A DNA stretch of 64,000 nucleotides from Acidobacteriaceae bacterium (GTDB lineage Bacteria; Acidobacteriota; Terriglobia; Bryobacterales; Bryobacteraceae). Below are positions 36,460-47,781 of this stretch, in pieces. The notes beneath the pieces are model-generated. The model was not told where the DNA came from and searched no databases. It worked only from the letters and a program-made list of their open reading frames with translations. Location of the stretch: assembly GCA_019233755.1 (NCBI GenBank), contig JAFAMD010000011.1:1-64000 (forward strand). Reading direction: 5' to 3'. A program made the translations under genes and the position numbers. Numbering within the stretch: position 1 is the first letter of the stretch; each line of letters begins with the position of its first letter.

Positions 36460-38286
36460 TTACCAGATGTATTGTTTCGCGTCTGCGCGGCGGGCGTAGC
36501 TATCGAGAACGTGCACGACGCGGATCTTCTTCAGTTTCGATGGCGAGAGCTGCCCGAGCGGGACATAGACGATCTTACGATTCATGCGGGTGGCAAGCTG
36601 GCGGAAGGCCGACCGCGGCGGCTTGGCTGCTACATAGACGACATGCCGCTCAACCGAGTAATCCAACGCGGCCATTAACAGCCGTTCGGCCTTGGTTTCC
36701 GCGGCATCGTACTCATAGTCGTTCCATACGTCGTACATGCGGCGTGGAGGCAAGGTCATCAGGAGTCCACCATATTCCGCGCGTCCGATGCCGGGGCCGA
36801 CCAGGTGCTCAAATGGTTCGGTGGAATAGAAAGCCATATCCGATTCATTCTGGTGCTCGCCCAGCCAGGTGGTGAGGTAGCGGTAGCGGTGCTGGCGGTC
36901 TTCGTCGAAGATGATCACGAGAGCGCCTACCTCCCCGGAAAATTTACCCAGCTCCCGGACATAAAGCTTGCGTTCATGCCAATTGCGGATGGTTTCGCGC
37001 AGATCGATGCCATCGAGGGTCGAGGTTGTGAACGGCTCCACTCGCGAACGCTCTTCCGATAACAGGTGCTTGGCGTAGCGCTTCAGGAACCGGCCGTAGT
37101 CTTCAATGACCAGATCCTCGGGAGGATAGGAGCAGATGGCGGTTCCATCTGTCTGGCTCGCCCAGTCGCCTTCCCGCTTCTCCCGCTTGCGCGATTTGAG
37201 CGACGCAGGAATCATTCGCTGCCGGATGCGAGGCAGCCGCCGCCGTATGCGCAGCTTTCGCGTTCGCAGCCACACTTCTTCGCCGGAGATATTCAGCGTC
37301 TCGAGCGGCGGGTCTTCGGTGAGCTGCATCCCATAGCGGTTGGCGGTTTGCCAGACCTCATAGGCGAAATTGTCGTCCACGACGGACCGTGCCGCCAGCG
37401 TCAAGTCATACACGCCGGGCAGAAGCTGCTCATCGAGCAAGGCCAGGTTGCGCCCGAACTTGGCGAGCGTGATGCGCTGCCACGCGTGCATCTGATCGCC
37501 GGTGTTGACTGTATACTCCCGCTCCGCATCACGAAGCAGGCGAAGCTGCCATTTGGGGCGGTCGATGCGCGAGACTTCGGGAGCATCGCGCAGCTCTTCG
37601 TAGAGCTCCTGATAGAACGGCATTTCGTTCGTGACCTCGGCCAGGCAGTCGGGATGCAGGTTGAACAGCTCGGTTGTGTCGAAGAGCTGCGTCCGCGGCG
37701 CGGCGGGTTCGTCCTGCGGTGCTTCCATGGCATCGAGCAGAGGATCGAGGGCGTTCAGAGAAACCACGACGCAGGTCTCGGCATCCGGATCCGCTCCCTG
37801 GAGTTTCCACGCCATTGCCGCCGCGTATGCTTCCAGTTCCGGCGTGCGCGGTTGCGGATGGAGACGGTACGTCTCGACATATTTATGTACTCCGATCAGC
37901 TCGACCGCATACGGATCTGGATACGTGCCGACCAGGTGCGGCTTGCCGGCAGCTTCCGATTCCAGGAAGAGTATGGAAGCATCGATCTCGTGAGCGGTTC
38001 GCAGCGCCTCCACGAACGGATCCCCGGGTTCTATAGGGATGTACGTGCCGTTTTGTTCTTCGTCAAGGCCGCCGGATTCGGGAATAAGAATGACCGACAT
38101 GCGCGGCAAGCGCTCGACTGCGGCTTCATAGTGGCGCACAAGCGGACGCGGAAGTTCCACGGCCACCGCTGCAGGCCGGGCGGCCAGCAGGTACCGGCGC
38201 ACATGCAGGGCAAACTCCAGACGCCCCGGAACTACCGGCAGGTAGGTCAGTTTCCCTCGCCGGATCTTTGCGGAATCTTCCTGCAT
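36460..38286 (-). CDS. Large uncharacterised protein coupled to MoxR ATPase, TraB/TIKI-like N-terminus
   Basis: 608 residues, no membrane segment or signal peptide. The N-terminus 'LEFALHVRRYLLAARPAAVA' continues as 'VELPRPLV', and later 'FVEALRTAHEIDASILFLES'. These resemble the first two conserved elements of the TraB/PrgY/TIKI superfamily (P-x-x-VAVEL; helix then strand ending in an acidic residue). The middle is charged with a basic run (about 350-375), and the C-terminal part has alternating strands and helices ('GEVGALVIIFDEDRQHRYRY', 'ERHVVYVAAKPPRSAFRQLA'). It starts six bases after the MoxR stop, so the ATPase probably acts on or with it. The TIKI link is only an inference. Confidence 0.7.
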   Translation of the reverse strand: MQEDSAKIRRGKLTYLPVVPGRLEFALHVRRYLLAARPAAVAVELPRPLVRHYEAAVERLPRMSVILIPESGGLDEEQNGTYIPIEPGDPFVEALRTAHEIDASILFLESEAAGKPHLVGTYPDPYAVELIGVHKYVETYRLHPQPRTPELEAYAAAMAWKLQGADPDAETCVVVSLNALDPLLDAMEAPQDEPAAPRTQLFDTTELFNLHPDCLAEVTNEMPFYQELYEELRDAPEVSRIDRPKWQLRLLRDAEREYTVNTGDQMHAWQRITLAKFGRNLALLDEQLLPGVYDLTLAARSVVDDNFAYEVWQTANRYGMQLTEDPPLETLNISGEEVWLRTRKLRIRRRLPRIRQRMIPASLKSRKREKREGDWASQTDGTAICSYPPEDLVIEDYGRFLKRYAKHLLSEERSRVEPFTTSTLDGIDLRETIRNWHERKLYVRELGKFSGEVGALVIIFDEDRQHRYRYLTTWLGEHQNESDMAFYSTEPFEHLVGPGIGRAEYGGLLMTLPPRRMYDVWNDYEYDAAETKAERLLMAALDYSVERHVVYVAAKPPRSAFRQLATRMNRKIVYVPLGQLSPSKLKKIRVVHVLDSYARRADAKQYIW

Positions 38287-38292
38287 GGCTCA

Positions 38293-39114
38293 CTACAAGC
38301 GGACGTTGTACCGCAGCGCTTCGTCTCCCAAAACAGACCGGATAGCAGCACTCAAAAGCGCGCGAACCGGTTGTTTGCCGGTCCCGTTCAGCTTCAATGC
38401 GTAGCGCGCGATGTTTATTCCATCGCGCACGGTGTAACTTTCATCTGCCGCATGCGCTTGCTGCAGGAAATCGGTAACGAACTGGAGCACATCGTCCGGT
38501 GAGAACGGCAGGTTTTCCCGCAGAATGGCAAGCTCTTCTTCACGCTCCGGAAAATCGATCAGAATCTGCGGCTGCAGCCGCGAGTGGATGTACTCCGGGA
38601 GGTCGAAAGTGGACGAGTCTTCATTCATGGTGGCGACGAGCCGGAAATCCGGATGCGCCTTGATTTTCACGCCGGCCACGATCGATTCCACATACCGCCG
38701 AGTATCAAGCAGCGGAGCAAGGCTCGCCCAGCTCTTCTCGCTCATGCGGTTTCCTTCATCGAGAATGGCGACGCCTCCACGGATCATGGCCGTGAGCAGC
38801 GGTGAAGCGACGTATTTCAAGTGCGACGAGCCCTCGATCACGGGCGTAATCAGCAGATCCTCGGGCCGCGTGTCGACGGTGGCCTGCAGAATGTACACGT
38901 CACGGCCCAATCGCTTGGCCGCGGCATACGCCATCGTGGTCTTGCCAACCCCCGGCTTGCCAAGCAGCCGCGGATTCATCGGCAAATCCCGCTCATCGAT
39001 GACCATCCAGGCGGCCATCAACTGGCGCATGGCGTCTTCCTGCCCTACCCACCGGACGCTGAGCTCATCCGGGTGCGCCAAATGGAGTTCGATTCCCTCT
39101 ACGGAAACTTTCAT
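38293..39114 (-). CDS. MoxR-type AAA+ ATPase
   Basis: 273 residues from the ATG at 39114; the frame stays open upstream but there overlaps the divergent membrane gene. Walker A 'LLGKPGVGKTTMAYAAAK', Walker B 'GGVAILDEGNRM', sensor 1 'LVATMNEDSSTFDLPEYIHS' with an Arg finger region 'SRLQPQILIDFP', and a C-terminal lid 'ADESYTVRDGINIARYALKL'. MoxR proteins are chaperone-like ATPases that usually activate a partner with a VWA domain; here no VWA gene is seen, and the partner appears to be the 608-residue protein. Divergent from 39151 with only 36 bases between starts. Confidence 0.88.
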   Translation of the reverse strand: MKVSVEGIELHLAHPDELSVRWVGQEDAMRQLMAAWMVIDERDLPMNPRLLGKPGVGKTTMAYAAAKRLGRDVYILQATVDTRPEDLLITPVIEGSSHLKYVASPLLTAMIRGGVAILDEGNRMSEKSWASLAPLLDTRRYVESIVAGVKIKAHPDFRLVATMNEDSSTFDLPEYIHSRLQPQILIDFPEREEELAILRENLPFSPDDVLQFVTDFLQQAHAADESYTVRDGINIARYALKLNGTGKQPVRALLSAAIRSVLGDEALRYNVRL

Positions 39115-39150
39115 GCGATAGTCCCATCGTAGAATGAGAAGGCTCTGAGG

Positions 39151-39516
39151 ATGCCTCCTAAACTTCTGCGAGTGGTATATGTCGGCGAGTTTCTGCTCGC
39201 ACTGGTTGCCATCTTCACGTCGTGGTCTGAAATCGGCGGCCAGGCTGCCCTGGACCTGATGCACTGGGCATGGAAGCTGGGTTTGAGCGTGTCTCTTGCG
39301 GCGGCGATCCTTGCCTACACGGCTGCTCTCTTGTCGGAAGAACGCATCTGGTCGCTGCGCGCAGCGCGCTGGCTGACTGCGATTATCGTCTTGTTGCTGG
39401 CCATGGGCGTCGTGACTTACTACTATGCTTTGCAAGTGGATACCGGTGAGTCCGATGAGAACGGCACGGTGTCGTTCACTCACACGGTTCGACGGCCATC
39501 GCCCGGGGTTTCATGA
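39151..39516 (+). CDS. Small membrane protein, three helices
   Basis: 121 residues. Hydrophobic segments at about 6-24 ('LRVVYVGEFLLALVAIF'), 45-65 ('LGLSVSLAAAILAYTAALL') and 75-98 ('LTAIIVLLLAMGVVTYYYAL'), ending in a polar tail. No family recognised. Its stop overlaps the start of the JAMM-like gene by four bases (ATGA), so the two are coupled, and it is divergently transcribed from moxR with a shared control region. Confidence 0.7.
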   Translation: MPPKLLRVVYVGEFLLALVAIFTSWSEIGGQAALDLMHWAWKLGLSVSLAAAILAYTAALLSEERIWSLRAARWLTAIIVLLLAMGVVTYYYALQVDTGESDENGTVSFTHTVRRPSPGVS

Positions 39517-41207
39517 GCACGGCTAACAGACAATCTTCGGCTGAATACGCATTCTGGCAAACCCAGGAGGCGGATTTTACCGTCACTTACTCGCTGCCGC
39601 TGTTCCATGAGATCGACTTCGTGGTGAACGAGGGCTATCGCAGCATTCCGCACGGCGGAGTGGAAGTCGGGGGCCTGCTCTTCGGGCGTATCGAAGCGCA
39701 AGCGGTCCGCATAGAAGCGTACCGTTCCATTGAATGCGAGCACGCCTTCGGGCCATCCTTTGTACTGTCCGATCGCGATCTCGAGAGAATCGAAGCCCAA
39801 CTCTCCGCCAGCCGGTCAGATTCCGACCTCGCCGGTCTGGAACCGGTCGGATGGTTCGTCGCTCACACCCGCAAAGCACTGGAGTTGACCGATCGGGAGG
39901 CCGATTGGTTCAACCGCTTCTTTCCTTCATTTCCGAGCGTTGCTGTTTTGGTAAAGCCGGAGCGTTTTCAACCGACACGCTTCGCATTCGTGGTTCGCCG
40001 TGCTGACGGGCAGTTGCAACGCGAGACCGCGCAACAGGCGATCATCCTGCCGCTGCCGGGGCGCGGTAGCCCGACAGCCGCCGGCGGACCGAACTCTGGT
40101 GCGGCGCCCTCAATTCCGGCACCAGACGCGCCTGCCGTGCGGAGCAGCCCAGCGAACCCCCGGCCGCAGCCGCCTGCAGCGGTTCCTGAATTTCAGCAGA
40201 ACAAGCAACCCGCTGGCGCGGCCGGCACGCAACCAGCGGAACCGCTTGCACTGAATCAGACCGGGCGAGCAGTCGAAATGCCGGCGGCAATCCATCAGCC
40301 GGCGCCCGCTTTCATTGAACCTGCTCCGAGCTTTCCTGCTGCGAGCACTCCGACTCCAAACCCCCCAGCTGCGAACCCCTCGGTTCCGAACGCTCCGGTT
40401 CCGGCAATAAGTGAACAGCAAGCGGAAGCCATCGAACCGCCGCTTCTTCCGGTAACTGCTCCCGAACCGGATGAAGCTTCGAATGTGCCACCGCCGTCGG
40501 CAATTCCGGAAGCTCCGCCGGCCGAAAAGGCCGCCGAACCGGCTTCCGAACCGACCGTTGCCGCCAGCGCGCCGCCGGTAATTCCGGTAATTCCAGCGAA
40601 ATCACTCCTCCACCCGAATGCGCGCGAGGTGACTGTGACCCCGAGCATTGCTCCGGTTGCGGACGAACCGGCGCCGGCCAGCGGCCACAGGCCGCTGACC
40701 CGTCCCGACGCGATCTGGCGGCAGCGTGTGGAAAGCGTTGCTCCAGTGGCGCCGTCCAGACCGGCTGCGCCCAATTTGCCCCCCGCGCGGCGGCGCCACC
40801 AGGAGACGCGTTCTACCGCGCAGCCGCGCTTCGCCATCGTTTTTCTGCTGGCCGGGCTGCTTGGCTGCTGCGTGGGCTACTTGGCCTACCTGCAGCTTCC
40901 TCCCGCCGTTATCCCTATCACAGTGAAATCGCAGGCTGGAAGTCTGGTGCTTTCCTGGCCCGCGGCGCAGACGGAGCACGTCGCGGATGCCACCGTTCAG
41001 GTCGGTAACAGTCAGCCCGTCGTGCTCTCACAAGAGGAAAAAAGCGCCGGTGAGCTGAGCGTCCAGAGCACCGGGGATGACGTGAGGATCGAACTTGTTG
41101 CCCGCCATTGGCCGCGGGATTCCCGAGGTATCGTGCGAGTGGTCCGGTCGCTTCCTCCCGCCAATAACGCCGGTATCAGTTCGATGACCGGCGCGCAGCA
41201 GCGCTAG
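39513..41207 (+). CDS. Membrane-anchored protein with degenerate JAMM/MPN domain
   Basis: 564 residues. Residues 25-170 have an MPN-like layout: Glu51 in '[14 protein letters not shown]', then '[20 protein letters not shown]'. Against E...H-x-H-x7-S-x2-D, the first His is Val116, the second His118 is present, Ser is Thr126 and Asp is Glu129, so zinc proteolysis is doubtful. A Pro/Ala-rich linker of about 250 residues follows, then a basic patch, one membrane helix ('[20 protein letters not shown]', about 440-460) and a beta-rich C-terminal domain, probably outside. The stop overlaps that of convergent gpmI by four bases. Coupled to the small membrane protein upstream. Confidence 0.72.
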   Translation: MSTANRQSSAEYAFWQTQEADFTVTYSLPLFHEIDFVVNEGYRSIPHGGVEVGGLLFGRIEAQAVRIEAYRSIECEHAFGPSFVLSDRDLERIEAQLSASRSDSDLAGLEPVGWFVAHTRKALELTDREADWFNRFFPSFPSVAVLVKPERFQPTRFAFVVRRADGQLQRETAQQAIILPLPGRGSPTAAGGPNSGAAPSIPAPDAPAVRSSPANPRPQPPAAVPEFQQNKQPAGAAGTQPAEPLALNQTGRAVEMPAAIHQPAPAFIEPAPSFPAASTPTPNPPAANPSVPNAPVPAISEQQAEAIEPPLLPVTAPEPDEASNVPPPSAIPEAPPAEKAAEPASEPTVAASAPPVIPVIPAKSLLHPNAREVTVTPSIAPVADEPAPASGHRPLTRPDAIWRQRVESVAPVAPSRPAAPNLPPARRRHQETRSTAQPRFAIVFLLAGLLGCCVGYLAYLQLPPAVIPITVKSQAGSLVLSWPAAQTEHVADATVQVGNSQPVVLSQEEKSAGELSVQSTGDDVRIELVARHWPRDSRGIVRVVRSLPPANNAGISSMTGAQQR

Positions 41208-42754
41208 GCTTTCTGCTGGTTCAGAATCCGGAGATCTTCTCCCCTCATCTGCTTGGGCTTCTCAATGCCAAGGATCCCGAGAACCGTGGGTGCGATGTCT
41301 TTCAGCGCGCCGCCCGGCCGAAGCTCAACATGATCGTTCGTCAGGAAGATGAACGGCACGGGGTTCGTCGTGTGATAGGTGTGCGGCCCGTGCGTCACCG
41401 GATCAATCATCATTTCCGCGTTGCCGTGGTCTGCGGTAATGAGCCACGACCCGCCACAGCGTTTGAGCGCTTTATGCACCTCGCTCAAACCCGCGTCCAC
41501 TGCCTGGCAGGCGCGAATCGTCGGTTCGAGCTTACCGGAATGTCCCACCATATCCGCGTTCGCGTAGTTCATGACGATCACTTCGAAGCTGCCCTGCTCA
41601 ATCGCCTGCACAACCTTTTCGGTGACCCCGGCTGCGCTCATTTCCGGTTTCAGGTCGTAGGTCGCCACCTTCGGTGAGGGCACCAGCTCGCGCTCTTCGC
41701 CCTTATATGGCTTTTCGTTGCCGCCGTTGAAGAAGTAAGTCACGTGCGCGTATTTCTCTGTTTCAGCGACGCGCAGATTCTTCCACCCGGCTTTCTCCAT
41801 CACGTCGGCCAGGATGTTATCCGGGTGCTCCGGCGGAAGCACGAAGGGAAGAGTAAAGGTCTTGTCGTACTGCGTCATCATCGTGTACGTCAGGTTCTTC
41901 GGAACCAAGGAACGTGAAGGCTTCTCAAGCTTGAGATCCGTTAGCGCCATGGTGATCTCGCGCGCACGGTCCGCGCGGTAGTTGTACATCATCACGCTGT
42001 CGTCGTCACGAATCAGCCCGATCGGCTCGTTCCGTTCATCGACGATTGTCACCGGTTCGATGAACTCGTCCGTGACGCCGTGCTCGTATGAGCGCCGAAC
42101 CGCCGCTGCAGCGGATTGCGCCTTCGTACCGTTGCCGAGCACCATCGCACCGAACGCACGCTCGATGCGCTCCCAGCGTTTGTCGCGGTCCATGGCGTAG
42201 TAGCGGCCCGCGACCGAGGCGATGCGCCCAAGGCCGAGCTCTTTCATCTTCGCCTCCAACTGCTCGATGAAGCCGGCGCCGCTTTCCGGGGGCGTATCGC
42301 GGCCGTCCATGAAGCAGTGGACGAAGACGTCCTTCAAGCCATGCTGTTTCGCCATCTTGAGAAGCGCATAGAGATGGGTAAGCTGGGCGTGCACCCCGCC
42401 GTCGCTGCACAGTCCCAAAAGGTGAAGACGATGGCCCTGCGCCTTCTTCATGGCATTCAGTAGTGCCGGATTCTCGAAGAACTCACCGGAGCTGATCTGC
42501 ATATCGATGCGCGTGACGTCCATGTAAATGATCCGTCCCGCGCCCATGTTCATATGCCCGACCTCGCTGTTACCCATCTGCCCGTCGGGTAGACCCACAT
42601 ACGGGCCGGAAGTATGGACCAGCGTGTTCGGGTACGTCTTCAGCAGGAAGTCGTAGGTCGGCTTCTGCGCGAGCGCGATGGCATTTCCATCGGTTGCAGG
42701 CGAGTATCCCCACCCGTCCAGGATGGTCAAGACCAGCGGTTTCAGTTTCGCCAT
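41204..42754 (-). CDS. gpmI: 2,3-bisphosphoglycerate-independent phosphoglycerate mutase
   Basis: 516 residues, the usual length. Metal-binding '[20 protein letters not shown]' at the N-terminus, catalytic Ser63 in '[17 protein letters not shown]', '[19 protein letters not shown]', '[11 protein letters not shown]', '[11 protein letters not shown]', and the C-terminal metal ligands '[13 protein letters not shown]' and '[12 protein letters not shown]'. It interconverts 3- and 2-phosphoglycerate in glycolysis with Mn ions. It lies nine bases downstream of the enolase gene, so the two consecutive steps of lower glycolysis form an operon. Confidence 0.96.
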   Translation of the reverse strand: MAKLKPLVLTILDGWGYSPATDGNAIALAQKPTYDFLLKTYPNTLVHTSGPYVGLPDGQMGNSEVGHMNMGAGRIIYMDVTRIDMQISSGEFFENPALLNAMKKAQGHRLHLLGLCSDGGVHAQLTHLYALLKMAKQHGLKDVFVHCFMDGRDTPPESGAGFIEQLEAKMKELGLGRIASVAGRYYAMDRDKRWERIERAFGAMVLGNGTKAQSAAAAVRRSYEHGVTDEFIEPVTIVDERNEPIGLIRDDDSVMMYNYRADRAREITMALTDLKLEKPSRSLVPKNLTYTMMTQYDKTFTLPFVLPPEHPDNILADVMEKAGWKNLRVAETEKYAHVTYFFNGGNEKPYKGEERELVPSPKVATYDLKPEMSAAGVTEKVVQAIEQGSFEVIVMNYANADMVGHSGKLEPTIRACQAVDAGLSEVHKALKRCGGSWLITADHGNAEMMIDPVTHGPHTYHTTNPVPFIFLTNDHVELRPGGALKDIAPTVLGILGIEKPKQMRGEDLRILNQQKA

Positions 42755-42763
42755 TGTTCTCTC

Positions 42764-44514
<1,751 letters not shown>

Positions 44515-44540
44515 TTTTTCCGAAAATTCGAAATTAAAAG

Positions 44541-44567
44541 GCCCGCTCTTCATCGAGCGGGCTTTTT
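44541..44567 (+). terminator. Intrinsic terminator of rpsU
   Basis: Perfect 8-base stem (gcccgctc, 44541-44548, with gagcgggc, 44555-44562), 6-base loop and TTTTT (44563-44567). An A-run before it (44536-44539) could let it act weakly on the other strand. Confidence 0.9.
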
Positions 44568-44580
44568 GCTTCCAAGAAAT

Positions 44581-44608
44581 AAAAAACCGCCGGGCACGAG
44601 GCCCGGCG
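44581..44608 (-). terminator. Intrinsic terminator of the radical SAM gene
   Basis: A perfect 9-base stem (ccgccgggc, 44586-44594, with gcccggcgg, 44600-44608) and 5-base loop is preceded on the plus strand by AAAAA (44581-44585), which is a U-run on the minus strand. It lies 34 bases past the stop of the minus-strand gene. Confidence 0.85.
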
Positions 44609-44641
44609 GCAAGGAGCTTCCAATTGAAGAAGGGTGAGTTG

Positions 44642-46756
44642 TTAGTCGCCCATCGCGCCAACTTCTTCCTGCTTCTCTTGTGTGGCAGGTTTACTTGAAG
44701 CAAGCAGGCCATCCAGCGGAACGAAACCTTCGACCTTCTTTTCGCCGAGGACATGCTCACGGTACATCCGCATCATGCGATCGTTTTCGAGCTTCTTTTT
44801 CAGTGCCTCATCGCGGGCGCGAATCTTCTCCTCGCGCGCATTCTTGGCGATACCCTTCACTTCGAGGTCATGCTGCCGGTCTGCGTTGACGTGTTCCTGG
44901 TTCAGCACCAGGTTGTGCTCTTTGCTGCTCAGCGGAACGCTCTTGTTGCCGGCGAAGATCTCATGCCGTCCATGCTCTTCGTACCACTTGGTCAGAGTGG
45001 CGGTCATGTGCATCTTTTCGATGATGTTGCGCCAGCCCACACCGGTGTTGTACGCGCAGAATGAGATTTCGCCTTCCTGCGTCGCGTATGGAATGATGCA
45101 CTGCTCGGTGCGGCGGAAATCGTAGTTGAAGAGATCCTGGAACCACATGCCTGCGATGAAAAGGAAGTTCCAGCGGTCTGAGCGCCGCTGTTGAATATCG
45201 GCCATAGTGCGGTCGCCGGTGACCTTGCCGTATCCGCCTTCGACCGCCTTCTTGCTCATGCCGAAGCACTTGTCGAACTTCGCGACCAGGTCGGAGAGTT
45301 TGAAATGCGTCGGAGCCTTGAACGGGTCGTAGTTGCGCAGCAGTGCGAGCGTTACGCCCAGCACCGAGAGGAAGCGCCCACGCGCGCCGTCATTGATGCG
45401 CGCAATGTCCTTAGCCAACTGGTCGGCATGCAGGAACGCGGTGACGGGAACGTATTCTTTCGTTTCCTTGTCGCACATCACGGCCATACCGATACCGCAG
45501 TTCGGGTGGCAGCCGCAGCTCAACTGACCCCAGTCCGCATTCGGCCCGTGTACCAGGTCCGCGAAGTCGGAGAAGGTGCTCATGAAGCTGATAGGGAACC
45601 AGTCGCGAACCGGCTCGCCGATACCCGTTTGGTTTTTCACGTCGTGCGCCAGGTGCGAGAGCGTGTAACGCTGCGCCTGGCGGCGCTCGTCGGTAACCGC
45701 TTCGTCGCGGCCGGTGAAGGAGACCGGCTGGAACGAGAGGAACGGGATCTTCTTGGGATTTTCGAGCGCGAACTGAACCACGTGCCCGACCTGCTCATTG
45801 TTGATGCCGTTGACGATCGTAATGACCGGCACGATATCGACGCCGGCCGTCCAGAGATTCTCGATGGCGCGCAGCTTTACGTCGAACAGGTTGCCGACCG
45901 CGCGATGGGAATTGGCTGCATTGCCGATGCCGTCAAATTGCAGATAGGCGTAGCGCAAACCGGCTTCCGCCGCCTCGCGGGCGAACTCCGGCCGTTTCGC
46001 GAATTCGATGCCGTTGGTCGCCGCCTGGACGCTGTTGTAGCCGACCTTGCGGGCATAGCGCACAGCATCAAGGAAATAAGGAGAAAGAGTCGGCTCGCCG
46101 CCCGAGAACTGTACTGACATCTGGCGCCGCGGCTTGATCGAAATTGCATTGTCGAGCAGCGTCTTGATGTCTTCCCAGCTCAGCTCGTGCACGAAACCAA
46201 CCTGGTTGGCGTCCATGAAGCACGGGTCGCACATCATGTTGCAGCGGTTGGTGAGATCGATCGTCAGAACCGAGCCGCGTCCATGGGTAATGGTGCTGCT
46301 GCCGTGGTTGTGCAGTTTGCTGTCATTATGCGCGCGGATATCGCGGCCCGGAAACACATCTTCGAGGTGCTTCGAAAAGGCCGGATCGATCGACATCAGG
46401 TCTTCGAACTGTCCGTGTTTCGGACATTCCTTCACCATCAGGATCTTGCCATCGCGCTCGATGATCTTGGCTTTGATCTCGCCGACGGGCTCATTCAGCA
46501 GAATCTTGTAATCGACCTCGCCGTCGACAATCTTGTTGCGGATCTCGGGAATGCACTTCGGGCAGAGAGAGTCGGTTTCACGCGGCCAGCCGAGTGGCGG
46601 CTTAACTTTCTGATAGCTCTTCAACAGCGGCTTATCCGACCACTTCGGGGTGAAGGAGGGATTCTGGCTGATCTGATTGAGGCGATCGAAAATTTGCCAG
46701 GCTGCGTTGGCGCCGACCGTTACCGCTTTCTCGAAATATTTGACTGGTTTGTGCAT
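44642..46756 (-). CDS. Radical SAM protein resembling tetraether/membrane-spanning lipid synthase (Tes/Mss type)
   Basis: About 704 residues from the ATG at 46756; a TTG at 46792 is possible. Near residue 63 'DSLCPKCIPEIRNKIVDGEV' and near 105 'KILMVKECPKHGQFEDLMSI' give a CxxC...C-x2-H-G pair seen at the start of Tes/MJ0619-type proteins. The radical SAM cluster is C-x3-C-x2-C in 'LTNRCNMMCDPCFMDANQ' (about 170-180), followed by 'VQFSGGEPTLSPYFLDAVRY'. A further Cys set, 'LSCGCHPNCGIGMAVMCD' (about 420), may bind another cluster. The last 80 residues are a charged helix. Tes joins lipid tails by radical C-C coupling in archaea; Acidobacteriota make membrane-spanning iso-diabolic-acid lipids, so such a role is plausible. 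It could also be another MoaA-like radical SAM enzyme. Confidence 0.68.
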   Translation of the reverse strand: MHKPVKYFEKAVTVGANAAWQIFDRLNQISQNPSFTPKWSDKPLLKSYQKVKPPLGWPRETDSLCPKCIPEIRNKIVDGEVDYKILLNEPVGEIKAKIIERDGKILMVKECPKHGQFEDLMSIDPAFSKHLEDVFPGRDIRAHNDSKLHNHGSSTITHGRGSVLTIDLTNRCNMMCDPCFMDANQVGFVHELSWEDIKTLLDNAISIKPRRQMSVQFSGGEPTLSPYFLDAVRYARKVGYNSVQAATNGIEFAKRPEFAREAAEAGLRYAYLQFDGIGNAANSHRAVGNLFDVKLRAIENLWTAGVDIVPVITIVNGINNEQVGHVVQFALENPKKIPFLSFQPVSFTGRDEAVTDERRQAQRYTLSHLAHDVKNQTGIGEPVRDWFPISFMSTFSDFADLVHGPNADWGQLSCGCHPNCGIGMAVMCDKETKEYVPVTAFLHADQLAKDIARINDGARGRFLSVLGVTLALLRNYDPFKAPTHFKLSDLVAKFDKCFGMSKKAVEGGYGKVTGDRTMADIQQRRSDRWNFLFIAGMWFQDLFNYDFRRTEQCIIPYATQEGEISFCAYNTGVGWRNIIEKMHMTATLTKWYEEHGRHEIFAGNKSVPLSSKEHNLVLNQEHVNADRQHDLEVKGIAKNAREEKIRARDEALKKKLENDRMMRMYREHVLGEKKVEGFVPLDGLLASSKPATQEKQEEVGAMGD

Positions 46757-46971
46757 GCTGCTCTTGAACTTTGCGTTCTTTTCTCCTCCCAAATATCCGA
46801 GCGGACGAAGCCCTTTCCCGGACTAACGCCAGTATAGGGGCGCCTCCCGGCTTGACAAACGGATTGAAAGCGAACAGCGCCGATTAGCGGTTGTATGGAG
46901 ATTAGAGAAATTAAACGAACACCGAAGAATTCTGAAACTTCTTCGCTTTCAGCGATTTAAACCTGCAACCG

Positions 46972-47751
46972 CTACCAGGCGTGATAAAACCCGTCGCGTC
47001 GGATTACTTCGACGGGTACGCCAAAAAGCGTTGAAAGCTGTTCCGACGTGAGGATCTCCTCTTTGGGCCCGTCGACGAGGACTTTGCCCTGCCGCAAAAG
47101 AATCACCCGGTCAATTTCCGGGACGATGTCGTCGAGATGATGCGTTACGAGCAGCAGTCCGACCCCGTGGTCTGCCAGATCGCGCATGCGCGAGCGAACC
47201 TCATGCAGTGCCGGCAGGTCGAGGCTCGTGGTGGGCTCATCGAGGAGCAGCGTGTCCGGATTGTGGATGAGGGCCCGTGCGATCAGCAGCCGCCGCCCTT
47301 CACCCGACGAAAGTTCGTCTACCCAGCGGTCGGCAAGGTGTGCGACGCCGAGTCTCTCCATCGCGCCGCGGGCCGCCGCTTCCATTTCAGGAAGAACGTG
47401 ATGATTCGGCCAGATGCCGATGGATCCGAAGAATCCGGAGAGCACCAGTTCGCGGCCGGTGATGTCCCGGCTGCACTGCGCCATGAGATCGTTACTGACC
47501 ACGCCAAGATGCGCCCGAAGGTCGAATATATTCCAGTTTGCCTGGCCGAGGATCCGCAGCTTCGTTTCCGGCTGCAAAAGCGGATAGCACTCCCGTGTGA
47601 TGGTCTTGATCAGGGTAGACTTGCCGCTGCCGTTCGGGCCAAGGATGGCAACGTGTTCGCCTGACCGGATCGTCAAATTGAGTCCGTTCAAGGCAAGGCG
47701 GCCGCCACGCCGGACAAAAACGTTTTCCAGTTCGAGTAAAGGTGTGGACAA
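46972..47751 (-). CDS. ABC transporter-like ATP-binding protein
   Basis: 259 residues from a TTG at 47751; the frame extends upstream only across the divergent queG gene. Walker A 'AILGPNGSGKSTLIKTI', signature 'ELSSGEGRRLLIARALIHNP', Walker B 'LLLDEPTTSLD', H-loop 'LLVTHHLDDI'. The type is that of a stand-alone ATPase with the ModF/FepC-like layout; no permease or binding protein gene lies beside it. The start is 30 bases from the queG start, so the two share a very short divergent control region. Confidence 0.85.
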   Translation of the reverse strand: MSTPLLELENVFVRRGGRLALNGLNLTIRSGEHVAILGPNGSGKSTLIKTITRECYPLLQPETKLRILGQANWNIFDLRAHLGVVSNDLMAQCSRDITGRELVLSGFFGSIGIWPNHHVLPEMEAAARGAMERLGVAHLADRWVDELSSGEGRRLLIARALIHNPDTLLLDEPTTSLDLPALHEVRSRMRDLADHGVGLLLVTHHLDDIVPEIDRVILLRQGKVLVDGPKEEILTSEQLSTLFGVPVEVIRRDGFYHAW

Positions 47752-47781
47752 AATAAAAACAGAGAGTAGCAGGACAGGAAT

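Noticed and set aside
37066..38502. Open frame of about 478 codons on the plus strand
   Set aside because: It lies antisense to the 608-residue MoxR partner and the end of moxR. Its translation is Arg/Gly/His-rich without motifs, as expected of a shadow frame in GC-rich DNA.
39115..39483. Upstream extension of the moxR reading frame
   Set aside because: The extension is antisense to a membrane protein with clear helices and has no AAA+ homology; the ATG at 39114 starts a normal MoxR N-terminus.
45191..46117. Open frame of about 308 codons opposite the radical SAM gene
   Set aside because: The minus-strand gene carries clear cluster motifs and a terminator; the opposite frame has none.
46852..46857. 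TTGACA on the plus strand
   Set aside because: Both flanking genes are on the minus strand and no -10 or coding region follows in the plus direction.
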